From Cycloclasticus sp. (GTDB lineage Bacteria; Pseudomonadota; Gammaproteobacteria; Methylococcales; Cycloclasticaceae), in contig PADC01000002.1 in assembly GCA_002700385.1 (NCBI GenBank), positions 124,001 through 188,000 of the forward strand: 64,000 nucleotides of DNA, written 5' to 3'. Position 1 is the first letter of the stretch. Every line of letters begins with the position of its first letter. Below, piece by piece: positions 53,101 through 61,629 of the stretch. The notes beneath the pieces were generated by a model that had not been told where the DNA came from, made no database searches, and saw nothing but the letters and a program-made list of their open reading frames with translations. The translations under genes and the position numbers were made by a program.

Positions 53101-53211
53101 CTATACACAGTGGATAACCGGCGGGAAGACCTTATCAGTGAACTGGAAGACAAACTGCAACAAAAAATTGAGGAATCGCGACTGTTTGCCGTTGCCTGGG
53201 CGGTTAAATAG
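53101..53211 (+). pseudogene. C-terminal fragment of a SNF2/DEAD-type helicase
   Basis: An open stretch of 36 codons reads TVDNRREDLISELEDKLQQK, then FAVAWAVK before the stop. This matches the end of bacterial SNF2-like helicases found in defence islands (RRdeLI.eiE.kL.q...LF.v.W...). No start or upstream domains remain. Confidence 0.55.
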
Positions 53212-53233
53212 CGCGACGATCTGAATTGTTAAA

Positions 53234-53252
53234 ATTTACCTATTAGGTAAAT
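53234..53252. promoter_or_regulatory. Palindromic operator of the HigBA-like module
   Basis: ATTTACCTA-T-TAGGTAAAT is a perfect 9-bp inverted repeat with one central base, 21 bases before the toxin start. It is very likely the binding site of the HTH antitoxin. Confidence 0.8.
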
Positions 53253-53273
53253 AAATGTAGAATAGGAGTCTGG

Positions 53274-53603
53274 GTGGAAATCAGTTACAAGGACAGTAAG
53301 CTTCGCAAGCTCTGTGAAAATAGTCGGGAAGCCAGCCGTAAGCTGGGCGCAGACAGCGCTGGAAAGTTACGCAGGCGATTAGCCGAGCTAGATGCCGCAG
53401 ACAATGTGAACGAACTGATAGCGGGTAACCCTCATCCGCTGGACGGCGATAAATCTGGCCAGTTCTCGTTGGCGCTCGCAGGTGGCAAGCGCCTGGTATT
53501 TACCCCAGATCATGACCCGATCCCGCTCAAGGACGATACAGGGATCAACTGGTTGGCAGTCACTGCTGTCACCATAATTTATATTGGAGATTACCATGAC
53601 TAA
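53274..53603 (+). CDS. HigB/RelE-type toxin
   Basis: This 109-aa GTG-started protein has MEISYKDSKLRKLCENSREA, HPLDGDKSGQFSLALAGGKR and VTIIYIGDYHD, as in plasmid-maintenance HigB-like killers of the RelE superfamily. AGGAG precedes the start. It overlaps the antitoxin gene by 8 bases. Confidence 0.88.
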   Translation: MEISYKDSKLRKLCENSREASRKLGADSAGKLRRRLAELDAADNVNELIAGNPHPLDGDKSGQFSLALAGGKRLVFTPDHDPIPLKDDTGINWLAVTAVTIIYIGDYHD

Positions 53604-54714
53604 TCAGCTAAAAGGATTTAAGCCCGATTGGGTCTCACCGCCTGGCGAAACCATTCTTGATGTCATGGAAGAGCGCGATTGGAATCAGGCAGAATTGGCT
53701 CAACGTCTGGGATTCAGCACCAAACATCTCAATCAACTGGTTAAAGGCAAGGTTGCCCTGACTGACGACGCCGCTTTAAGGTTAGAGCGGGTGTTAGGGT
53801 CCACTGCCAACTTCTGGTTAAACAGAGAGGCCAAATACCGCGAACACCTCGCACGCATCGAAGCTCAGGAGCGCTATAAAGCCTGGACCGGGTGGCTGGA
53901 TCAGCTCCCCCTGGCAGAGCTAAAAAAGGCCAAGGTGATTCCTGATGAGCGCATTACGAGTGCGGCAAAGTCGGCACTAGTGGAGAAGTTGCTGAGCTTT
54001 TTTGGCGTGGCCTCCCCCGATAGCTGGCAGACACAGTATGGCGATATGCAGGCATCATTCCGTCGTACGCGAGAAACCCAGTCAGATGTCGGGGCCATTG
54101 CGTCCTGGTTGCGCCTGGGTGAAATAAAAGCGGAGCAAATCGAGCTGCCCAAATACAACCGCGCCAAATTTATCAAGGCGCTGGATGACATCAGGGAAAT
54201 GACTACCCAGCCACCCCAACAGTTCGAACCCGCAATGCGCCAACTCTGTGGTGAAGCGGGTGTAAAACTGGTGCTGGTGCCTGCCATACCCAAGTCACAC
54301 GTGAGTGGCGTGGCGCGCTGGCTCAACCGCCACACTCCGTTGATTCAAATCTCTCTTTATGGAAAAACCAATGACAAATTCTGGTTTACCTTCTTTCATG
54401 AAGCTGCCCATATCCTGCTCCATGCTGACAGCAAAGCCGATATTTTCCTGGACGACCCCAATCACGGAACGGCGGACTCGGAGCAAGAACACGAAGCCAA
54501 TCAATGGGCATCAGACCAACTAATTCCACCTGCCTTTGCATTTGAGTTTTCACGCCTTGAACCAACTGCTAGTCAGATAACGGCATTTGCGGAAAACATC
54601 AATGTCCACCCCGGTATTGTCGTGGGCAGATTGCAGCATGAGGGAAAATTGGGTTATGCCACACAGTTGAACAGGCTGAAACAGAGTTTTCGGTTTGTGG
54701 AGGAGGACAAATAA
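53596..54714 (+). CDS. HTH antitoxin fused to ImmA/IrrE metallopeptidase
   Basis: This 372-aa protein has an N-terminal HigA-type helix-turn-helix (residues about 20-75, LAQRLGFSTKHLNQLVKGK) and a C-terminal zinc peptidase domain with HExxH (TFFHEAAHILLHAD). GGAG at 53586-53589 favours the ATG at 53596. Such fusions act as antitoxin and may cleave regulators under stress. Codon use is richer in G+C than the flanks, fitting recent arrival with the IS91-type element. Confidence 0.9.
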   Translation: MTNQLKGFKPDWVSPPGETILDVMEERDWNQAELAQRLGFSTKHLNQLVKGKVALTDDAALRLERVLGSTANFWLNREAKYREHLARIEAQERYKAWTGWLDQLPLAELKKAKVIPDERITSAAKSALVEKLLSFFGVASPDSWQTQYGDMQASFRRTRETQSDVGAIASWLRLGEIKAEQIELPKYNRAKFIKALDDIREMTTQPPQQFEPAMRQLCGEAGVKLVLVPAIPKSHVSGVARWLNRHTPLIQISLYGKTNDKFWFTFFHEAAHILLHADSKADIFLDDPNHGTADSEQEHEANQWASDQLIPPAFAFEFSRLEPTASQITAFAENINVHPGIVVGRLQHEGKLGYATQLNRLKQSFRFVEEDK

Positions 54715-54963
54715 TGGCCCAGATACAAACATGGCAAACCTTGACATTTGTATGCTACAAGCCTACATTTACGCCCAACAACACCCCTCCCGCTTCCCGT
54801 CAGATCAGCGCACCTTGCAGGTTAATCCGGAATATTACCCGGTGAACATTAGACACGTTTGTTAAAATGCTTACCCGTTAGAGAAAAGTATTGCTTGAAT
54901 ACATTTTACCTTTTACCATTCGGTACTCTTTAAAACGACGATAAAACAAAGCCCTCTTTGATA

Positions 54964-55245
54964 GTGAACAAGCAACACGTATCGTTAAAAATGCTCCTGA
55001 TATGTATTGCTTTGCTTATGGGGCAGTATGTTGCGCTTGTCCATTCAGTTGAACACCCGTTTCATGAGGTGACTCAAGCTTGTGATGCCTATATTGCGCT
55101 GGAACAATCAAAAGATGGCCTGGTTTCCGATTGCAGCAAACACCTCACCCCAGTTGCCCAAACGAGCCACCAGGCATATTTCGCCAACACCCTATTAGCT
55201 GGCACACAAGCCCTATACAGCATTCGTGCGCCTCCTTCTGTTTAA
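54964..55245 (+). CDS. Small exported protein of the zinc-uptake locus
   Basis: This protein of about 93 aa (GTG 54964, or TTG 54958) has a signal peptide (MLLICIALLMGQYVALVHS). A short mature part rich in His/Glu/Cys follows (VEHPFHEVTQACDAYIALEQ). It resembles small proteins seen beside zinc-uptake genes, possibly periplasmic zinc chaperones. No start has a clear ribosome site. Confidence 0.6.
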   Translation: MNKQHVSLKMLLICIALLMGQYVALVHSVEHPFHEVTQACDAYIALEQSKDGLVSDCSKHLTPVAQTSHQAYFANTLLAGTQALYSIRAPPSV

Positions 55246-55313
55246 TCACTAATGAACGACCGACGCAGCTTTTAGGTTGCGCCAACTTTATTATCTATTA
55301 AAGAGAGATTTTT

Positions 55314-56705
55314 ATGCGTACTACATTACTCGCGGCAGGCGTTGCGCTTGCTTTTTCATACTCGCATCCAGTTTTAGCGGACAGTGATCTTAGCTCACTA
55401 AAACAGCAACTGGATCAAATAAAACAACATTACGAACAGCGTATTCAAGCATTAGAAAACCGTTTAGAAGCGGCTGAAAAAAAGGCGACACATGCAAATA
55501 GTAAAGTGAAGCAGATTGAAGAAACAGTCACAAAATCTTCAACGTCGAAATCGGCCTTTAAAACTCAAAACAGTTTTAACCCCGCCATCAGCCTAATTCT
55601 AGATGGTCGATATGCAAGCTTTAGTAATAATCCTGAAGAATATGAACTACCCGGTTTTGCCTTAGGCGGCGAATCGGGCTTGGGGGAAGAAGGCTTTTCT
55701 TTGGGTCATACTGAACTTGTTGCCAGCGCCAATATCGATGATAAATTCTATGGTCAAGCGAGCCTTGCTTTGCATGACCATGAAGGCAGCACTGAAGTTG
55801 AATTAGAGGAAGCGTTTATTCAAACGATTGGCTTAGGAAACGGTGTAACTGTAAAAGGCGGGCGTTTTTTCTCGGCAATGGGTTATTTAAACGAACAGCA
55901 TGAACATGCTTGGGATTTTGCCGATGCACCACTTATTTATCGCGGTTTATTTGGTAACCAACTACGTGATGATGGGTTGCAAGTCAGTTATATCGCACCA
56001 ACCGATACCTTTTTACAATTAGGTGCTGAAGCGTTTAAAGGCAGCAGTTTCCCCGCAGGTGGTGAATCAGATAATGTTGGTGCATGGACAGCCTTTGCCA
56101 ATATCGGTGGTGATATTGGCGTTGAACATAGTTGGTTATTCGGGTTAAGTCACTGGCAAGCTAATGACATTGATGGCCGAACCAGTGGTGGTCATGCACA
56201 TGAAGGTGAAGACGAAGAAGAAACGCCGTCTTTTTCTGGTAAAAGCAAAATCAATGCGGTTGATTTTGTTTACAAATGGGCGCCTAACGGTAACCCAAGT
56301 CAGCAAAACTTTAAATTTCAAGTCGAGTATTTTGATCGCCGTGAAGATGGCGTGATAACAATGCTTAACAGCGATCCCCTGGAAGCAACCCGTTATGATG
56401 GTGAACAAAACGGTTGGTATGCTCAAGCTGTACACCAATTTAAACCTCAATGGCGTGTAGGCTTACGCTATGACCAGTTAGACAGTAACAACTCTGGAGC
56501 TGATACGGATATTCTGGAAGAAGCCGGTTTAGATAATGAAGGCCATACACCGAAACGTTACAGTGCGATGGTGGAATGGTTACCGAGTGAGTTTAGTCGT
56601 ATCCGTTTACAGTTCAACCGGGATCAATCTTATGAAGATACGGATAACCAGCTATTTTTACAATATACCCACAGCCTGGGTAGTCACGGCGCTCACCAAT
56701 ACTAA
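55314..56705 (+). CDS. Outer-membrane porin with His-rich loop, zinc locus
   Basis: This 463-aa protein has a signal peptide (ending PVLA), an N-terminal coiled coil (LKQQLDQIKQHYEQRIQALE) and a beta-barrel of OprO/OprP-like type. A loop near residue 295 reads GGHAHEGEDEEE and the C-terminus ends SLGSHGAHQY, both able to bind metal. Its place directly before a ZnuA-like gene suggests zinc entry through the outer membrane. Strong ribosome site AAAGAGAG precedes the ATG. Confidence 0.8.
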   Translation: MRTTLLAAGVALAFSYSHPVLADSDLSSLKQQLDQIKQHYEQRIQALENRLEAAEKKATHANSKVKQIEETVTKSSTSKSAFKTQNSFNPAISLILDGRYASFSNNPEEYELPGFALGGESGLGEEGFSLGHTELVASANIDDKFYGQASLALHDHEGSTEVELEEAFIQTIGLGNGVTVKGGRFFSAMGYLNEQHEHAWDFADAPLIYRGLFGNQLRDDGLQVSYIAPTDTFLQLGAEAFKGSSFPAGGESDNVGAWTAFANIGGDIGVEHSWLFGLSHWQANDIDGRTSGGHAHEGEDEEETPSFSGKSKINAVDFVYKWAPNGNPSQQNFKFQVEYFDRREDGVITMLNSDPLEATRYDGEQNGWYAQAVHQFKPQWRVGLRYDQLDSNNSGADTDILEEAGLDNEGHTPKRYSAMVEWLPSEFSRIRLQFNRDQSYEDTDNQLFLQYTHSLGSHGAHQY

Positions 56706-56716
56706 GGGGGTTTCAG

Positions 56717-57616
56717 ATGTTTATTAAAAAATTCAAAAGAAATAGTCTATTACTGCTTTCCTTATTATTGCTTAGCAACCCCTTATATGCGGGGCTTGAG
56801 GTTTTTGCCTGCGAACCCGAATGGGCCTCGCTGGCAAAAGAACTGGGTGGCGAACATGTGGATATTTATACAGCAACGACTAATCAACAAGACCCCCACC
56901 ATATTCAGGCGCGCCCGAGTTTGGTGGCTAAAGCACGCCAAGCAGACTTATTAGTTTGTACCGGGGCGGAATTGGAAATTGGTTGGCTTCCGTTGTTGCT
57001 ACGCAAATCGGGCAATCCAAACATTCAAGAAGGACAAGCAGGTTATTTTTTAGCAACCGATTATGTTGCCTTATTGGATAAGCCGATTGCGTTAGATCGC
57101 AGTATGGGTGATGTTCATGCGGCTGGGAATCCACATGTTCATCTTGACCCTGTTCGGGTGCAAATAATTGCAAATAAACTCAGCGAAACACTGGCTAGGC
57201 TTGATCCGGCGAATCGTTCTGATTATGAAAAAAAATTAGCATCGTTTACCGAAAACTGGCAAAACATGATCCAACAGTGGGCAGAACGTACCCAACATTT
57301 AAAAGGAAAGCCGATTGTTGTACATCATAAAAACTGGACTTACCTCCAGCATTGGTTAGGACTAAATCAAGCTGCGGTTTTAGAGCCTAAACCAGGTATC
57401 CCACCAACCAGTTCTCATTTAAGCTCATTGGTATCGGGTTTAAAAGCAAATCCTGCTCAGGTGATTGTTTATGCGAGTTACCAAGATAGCAAAGCGGCAA
57501 ACTGGTTATCCAAAAAAACCGGCATTCCCACCCTTGAGCTTGCGTTTAGTCCAGCTACAGATGAGACCTTGGTTCACTGGTTTGACCAGCTATTGAATCA
57601 ATTGGTAGCATTGTAA
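56717..57616 (+). CDS. ZnuA-like metal-binding protein
   Basis: This 299-aa periplasmic cluster A-I binding protein has a signal peptide (LLLLSLLLLSNPLYA). The metal histidines are in DPHHIQARPS, GNPHVHLDPV and IVVHHKNWTYLQH, and a late acidic ligand in SPATDE. The His-rich loop of enteric ZnuA is missing. Zinc is the likely metal (manganese possible). It follows the porin by 11 bases. Confidence 0.9.
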   Translation: MFIKKFKRNSLLLLSLLLLSNPLYAGLEVFACEPEWASLAKELGGEHVDIYTATTNQQDPHHIQARPSLVAKARQADLLVCTGAELEIGWLPLLLRKSGNPNIQEGQAGYFLATDYVALLDKPIALDRSMGDVHAAGNPHVHLDPVRVQIIANKLSETLARLDPANRSDYEKKLASFTENWQNMIQQWAERTQHLKGKPIVVHHKNWTYLQHWLGLNQAAVLEPKPGIPPTSSHLSSLVSGLKANPAQVIVYASYQDSKAANWLSKKTGIPTLELAFSPATDETLVHWFDQLLNQLVAL

Positions 57617-57618
57617 GA

Positions 57619-58380
57619 ATGATAGACAGCTTAGATATCAGCATCTTAGGGCCAGCGTTTTTCGCTGGCCTGCTGGTCTTGGCCAGTCATGTGCCGCTTG
57701 GTCAGGAAGTTTTAAAACGCGGCATTATTTTCATTGACTTGGCGATTGCACAAATAGCAGGCTTTGGCGTTATTTTAGCAACACAGATCGGTTTCGACTC
57801 TCACGGATGGGAAGTTCAATTAGTTGCCATTAGTAGTGCATTATTGGGTGCCTTTGGGTTAAGTTTATTAGATAAATATAAACCGCAAATTCAAGAGGCC
57901 TTGATTGGCGTGAGTTTTATCTTAGCGGCAACCGGCAGTATTTTATTATTGGCAAATAATCCGCATGGTGGTGAACAACTTAAAGAGCTCATGGTTGGGC
58001 AAATTTTATGGGTCACTTGGGATGAATTGATTCCCTTAGCGATCGTAACAGGCTTCATCTTGGTGATGTGGTTTTCCTTCAAACTTAATCAACGCCTGGG
58101 GTTTTATTTATTATTCGCCTTGGCGGTTACCAGTTCTGTTCAACTGATTGGTGTTTACTTGGTCTTTGCCAGCCTGATTATTCCGGCGTTGGGTAGTCGT
58201 GATTATACCGCAAAAAAATCATTCATTGTGGCCTACCTCATTGGTGCTTTCGGATATGGTATTGGGCTTATTGCTTCGTCAATGCTAGACTTACCGAGTG
58301 GTGCGCTGATCGTTTGGATGATTGCGTGTATTGCTTTGTTAGCCGGCTTTTTTGCTAAGAAAGAACATCAAACGGCTTAG
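57619..58380 (+). CDS. ZnuB-like metal ABC transporter permease
   Basis: This 253-aa protein with seven to eight membrane helices has GIIFIDLAIAQIAGFGVILA and ASLIIPALGSRDYTAKK, the family 9 permease marks. It starts 2 bases after the ZnuA-like gene. No ATPase gene (znuC) follows, which is unusual for the family. Confidence 0.88.
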   Translation: MIDSLDISILGPAFFAGLLVLASHVPLGQEVLKRGIIFIDLAIAQIAGFGVILATQIGFDSHGWEVQLVAISSALLGAFGLSLLDKYKPQIQEALIGVSFILAATGSILLLANNPHGGEQLKELMVGQILWVTWDELIPLAIVTGFILVMWFSFKLNQRLGFYLLFALAVTSSVQLIGVYLVFASLIIPALGSRDYTAKKSFIVAYLIGAFGYGIGLIASSMLDLPSGALIVWMIACIALLAGFFAKKEHQTA

Positions 58381-58389
58381 CCATACCAC

Positions 58390-58412
58390 ATCACTCAGAA
58401 CGTTTGAGTGAT
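58390..58412 (+). terminator. Possible terminator after the permease gene
   Basis: ATCACTCA (58390-58397) pairs with TGAGTGAT (58405-58412), loop GAACGTT, followed by ATTATATTTTT. It is A+T-rich, so strength is uncertain. Confidence 0.5.
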
Positions 58413-58449
58413 ATTATATTTTTCTTCTGCATTCTATAGGCACAATGAC

Positions 58450-58986
58450 GTGAAAGTAGACTCTTATCTATCAAGCAACACTGGGGACATTAAGCAACTT
58501 TTTACTAGCGTGTTTACAGATTCAGAAGGCACCTCTGAAGGGGTATTAATTGGACAATTAGTGCATGACATCGTCACCCTGACTCACAAAGAAGACCTTC
58601 ATGGTTACGTAGCCATTGATAATGATAAAATCATTGGCTGCCTTTTTTTCACCCGATTATCCTTTCAACAAGGCCTCAGTGCTTTTCTTTTATCGCCCAT
58701 GGCCATACAAACAAGCTATCAGGGCAAGGGCTTTGGCCAACAGTTAATTAATACTGCCCTTGAAGAATTAAAGAAACAAGGTGTTCACTTGGTGTTTACT
58801 TATGGTGACCCGGCTTTTTATTCAAAAGTGGGGTTTAGGCAAATAACGGAAAAAACAGCCAAGGCTCCTTTCACACTATCTCAACCTGAAGGCTGGCTTG
58901 CCCAATCATTACTTGGTGAGGACATTAAACCCCTTCCAGATCAGCCCTATTGCGTAGAAGCTTTTAATAAACCTGATCTCTGGTAG
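58450..58986 (+). CDS. GNAT acetyltransferase (YhbS-like)
   Basis: This protein of about 178 aa (GTG at 58450; a GTG at 58408 lies in the upstream hairpin) has the acetyl-CoA motif SYQGKGFGQQLINTALEEL. It also has the YhbS-like segment HLVFTYGDPAFYSKVGFRQI. The substrate is unknown. Confidence 0.85.
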   Translation: MKVDSYLSSNTGDIKQLFTSVFTDSEGTSEGVLIGQLVHDIVTLTHKEDLHGYVAIDNDKIIGCLFFTRLSFQQGLSAFLLSPMAIQTSYQGKGFGQQLINTALEELKKQGVHLVFTYGDPAFYSKVGFRQITEKTAKAPFTLSQPEGWLAQSLLGEDIKPLPDQPYCVEAFNKPDLW

Positions 58987-59116
58987 CTGACTGTTTTTCC
59001 TCTATAAGCCTGCTTTGCATCAAAAATAAAGAGCACATAAACATGGGTTTTTTCAACCGTTAAATAAGCTACGCCTGTTATAATCAACGATCAATAACTT
59101 CTCTTCGAAACAATCA

Positions 59117-60697
59117 TTGAGCTCTCATACCCTAACGTCTCCGTTTAAGTCGCCTGTTTTCAGGATGATGTGGATCGCCATGACCATTTCTAACATTGGC
59201 ACATGGATGACAGAAATTGGCACCAGCTGGCTTATGGCTTCAATGCCAACGTCCGATCTATACATTGCGCTGATTCAAACGGCAATTACAATGCCCTTCC
59301 TCCTCTTGGCCTACCCCGCTGGCACGATGGCTGATTTAATTGACCGACGTAAAATCTTATTGATCTTACATATTCTGTTATTTATAACGGCAAGCGGTCT
59401 AGCACTTAGTGCTTTTTATAACATCGTTACACCGTTAAGTTTGTTGTTATATACTTTTGCTTTGGGGGTTGGAAACGCTTTAATGAGGCCAGCTTGGGCT
59501 TCAAGCGTACCTGACTTTGCTCCCCGAGAACTGCTCCCCAGCTCCATTACGCTTAATACGTTAAGTACCAATGTTACCCGCGCCATTGGGCCGGCTATTG
59601 GTGGTTTTATTATTTTTCACTCGGGGCCAACGGGCGTGTTTGCATTTAATGCCCTTTCGTTTACTGCATTGATCTACGCTTTAGCTGTCTGGAAGCCTAA
59701 AAAAGAAGAAAACCCTTCGGCTTTACCCGTTGAACGCTTTATGGGGGCTTTTAAAGCCGGTATACGCTATACAAAAAATGTGCGGTTATTGCGTGTTGTT
59801 ATACTGAGAAGCGCTCTGTTTTTCTTCTTTGGCAGTGTCGCTTGGGCTCTGCTGCCTATTATTGTGATCCGTGAAATGGAAATGGGCGCAAAGAGCTTTG
59901 GTGTTTCAATGGCTGTTGTGGGTTTAGGAACCATTTTGGGTGCCTACTTATTGCCAAAGTTTCATCGCATAATAAGCCGTAATCAAATTGTTACGGTTTC
60001 CTCTGTCATGCTGTCGTTGCCTTTACTCTTGCTAGCCTATCGACCCAATGTTTATACCTTAGGGTTAACGTTAATGGCATTAGGTTGTGCCTGGATATTT
60101 AGCTTCTCGTCCTTGATGTTAACCGCCCAAACCTCTGTTCCAAACTGGGTTCGTGCTCGCACCATTTCCATCATGATGGTCACCTTTGGCGGCAGCATGG
60201 GCTTTGGCAGTTTGCTTTGGGGCACATTGTCTGACCAATACAGTACCAGCACTTCCATCACGGTAGCCAGTATGGGTTTATTACTGACGTTACTCTTAAG
60301 TCGGCGTTTTGCCATCGCGAATGATAATTTGGACCTCTCTACCGCCGCTCAATGGCCCATGCCTATCCCTGTTGACTCTGTTCCTGTCAACAAAGGCCCG
60401 GTTATGGTCAGTATCGACTACTGCATCCCTGAACAGAACGTAGATGAATTTTTGAGTTTAATGAAGAAGTTGCGAGTTATTCGTAAAAGAAACGGGGCTT
60501 ATTTCTGGCAAATTTACCATGATGCAAAAGACCATCAATTGTTCTCTGAAGTGTATATGTCTGAATCCTGGTCTGAAACCCTGCGTCAACGTGATCGCAT
60601 AACGTCCTCCGAAATGTCTATTCGTGACCAAGTTATGGCCATGCATGTTGGAAAAAACAAACCAGCCATCTCGATTAAAATTGCCGGCAAAGCTTAA
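59117..60697 (+). CDS. MFS transporter (EntS-like) with C-terminal alpha-beta domain
   Basis: The 526-aa protein starts at a TTG. Residues 1-410 form twelve helices with MFS_3 motifs (MADLIDRRKILL). The last ~110 residues (VMVSIDYCIPEQNVDEFLSL to MHVGKNKPAISIKI) look like a soluble dimeric alpha-beta barrel of the antibiotic-biosynthesis-monooxygenase type. The family includes enterobactin exporters. The extra domain is known in some PF05977 members. Confidence 0.85.
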   Translation: MSSHTLTSPFKSPVFRMMWIAMTISNIGTWMTEIGTSWLMASMPTSDLYIALIQTAITMPFLLLAYPAGTMADLIDRRKILLILHILLFITASGLALSAFYNIVTPLSLLLYTFALGVGNALMRPAWASSVPDFAPRELLPSSITLNTLSTNVTRAIGPAIGGFIIFHSGPTGVFAFNALSFTALIYALAVWKPKKEENPSALPVERFMGAFKAGIRYTKNVRLLRVVILRSALFFFFGSVAWALLPIIVIREMEMGAKSFGVSMAVVGLGTILGAYLLPKFHRIISRNQIVTVSSVMLSLPLLLLAYRPNVYTLGLTLMALGCAWIFSFSSLMLTAQTSVPNWVRARTISIMMVTFGGSMGFGSLLWGTLSDQYSTSTSITVASMGLLLTLLLSRRFAIANDNLDLSTAAQWPMPIPVDSVPVNKGPVMVSIDYCIPEQNVDEFLSLMKKLRVIRKRNGAYFWQIYHDAKDHQLFSEVYMSESWSETLRQRDRITSSEMSIRDQVMAMHVGKNKPAISIKIAGKA

Positions 60698-60702
60698 TCA
60701 AT

Positions 60703-61629
60703 ATGAGTAGTTTAATCCCCATGGTTCTCATTCTTGCGACCGGCGTTGCCTGGCATAAGTTTGAACCGGGTGGTATCACTACTCAGCAATTACGCAGCAC
60801 GCTAAGCGCCTTGGTGGTGAATTTATTAGCGCCGACGTTAATTTTATATGTCATTCTCACAACGCCACTTAAAGAAGAACTGTATCAAGTACCCATAACG
60901 GGTCTTATCACCATCAGCTTTTGTTTAGCCCTTGCTTTCATCTTATTCACCCTGCTTCTCCGAACTGGCTATATCACTCGCCCGCAAGCCGGTGCTTTAA
61001 TTTTAGCCGCTAGCTTTGGCAATGGCATGGGTATTTCTTTACCTGCGGTTGAAGCGTTGTTTGGCGCTGACATGGCCAGTATCCCCTTAATTTATGATTT
61101 ACTCGCCACGGTGCCATTCGTCTGGATTATTGCCGTGCTAGTTGCCGCACACTTTGGAACACGTATTGCCGGTGGTCACTTAGGCCGAGAATTACTGTTA
61201 ATGCCCCCCGTGTGGGCCATTTTGATAGCCTTAACACTTCGGTATTTTCAATGGCTACCACATGAAAGCATCATTCAGGCCTTTAAAATGATGGGGCAAG
61301 CAACGGTGCCTTTGTTACTGCTCATGGTTGGGGTAAATTTTAGAATAAGCAGCTTGAAATACATCCTGTTAACCCTACCCGCCATGTTGATTAAGCTAGT
61401 TGTTAGCCCGGCTGTCGCTTTTGCCACTGGCGTTCCCGTTGGCTTAAGTGGTGAGGTTTTAATCATCACCAGCATTACTGCAGCCGCACCGCCTGTGATT
61501 GTCGGCATTGCTCTAGCTGATCGATTTAAACTGGATTCCGCGCTTTTTTGCACTGCCTTAACGCTCGGTACTGCCGGGTACCTCCTTATTGCTCCTGGCC
61601 TTTCAAATTATTTGACACTGTTCATATGA
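60703..61629 (+). CDS. AEC-family (auxin efflux carrier) transporter
   Basis: This 308-aa protein with ten membrane helices has FGNGMGISLPAVEALFG and a late LLLMVGVNFRISSL segment, typical of AEC permeases for small organic acids. It starts 5 bases after the MFS gene and its stop overlaps the next ATG, so the three transporter genes form an operon. Confidence 0.88.
   Translation: MSSLIPMVLILATGVAWHKFEPGGITTQQLRSTLSALVVNLLAPTLILYVILTTPLKEELYQVPITGLITISFCLALAFILFTLLLRTGYITRPQAGALILAASFGNGMGISLPAVEALFGADMASIPLIYDLLATVPFVWIIAVLVAAHFGTRIAGGHLGRELLLMPPVWAILIALTLRYFQWLPHESIIQAFKMMGQATVPLLLLMVGVNFRISSLKYILLTLPAMLIKLVVSPAVAFATGVPVGLSGEVLIITSITAAAPPVIVGIALADRFKLDSALFCTALTLGTAGYLLIAPGLSNYLTLFI

Larger units (their letters stand above)
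52913..53273. other. Gene-free stretch between the IS91 remnant and the toxin gene
   Basis: It holds the probable downstream end of the IS91-type element (about 52913-53030), a helicase tail fragment (53101-53211) and an operator (53234-53252). Nothing else was recognised. Confidence 0.6.

Noticed and set aside
54715-54870. Frames of 37-44 codons after the HigA-peptidase gene
   Set aside because: Two overlapping short frames without conserved motifs; at best the broken start of a third gene.
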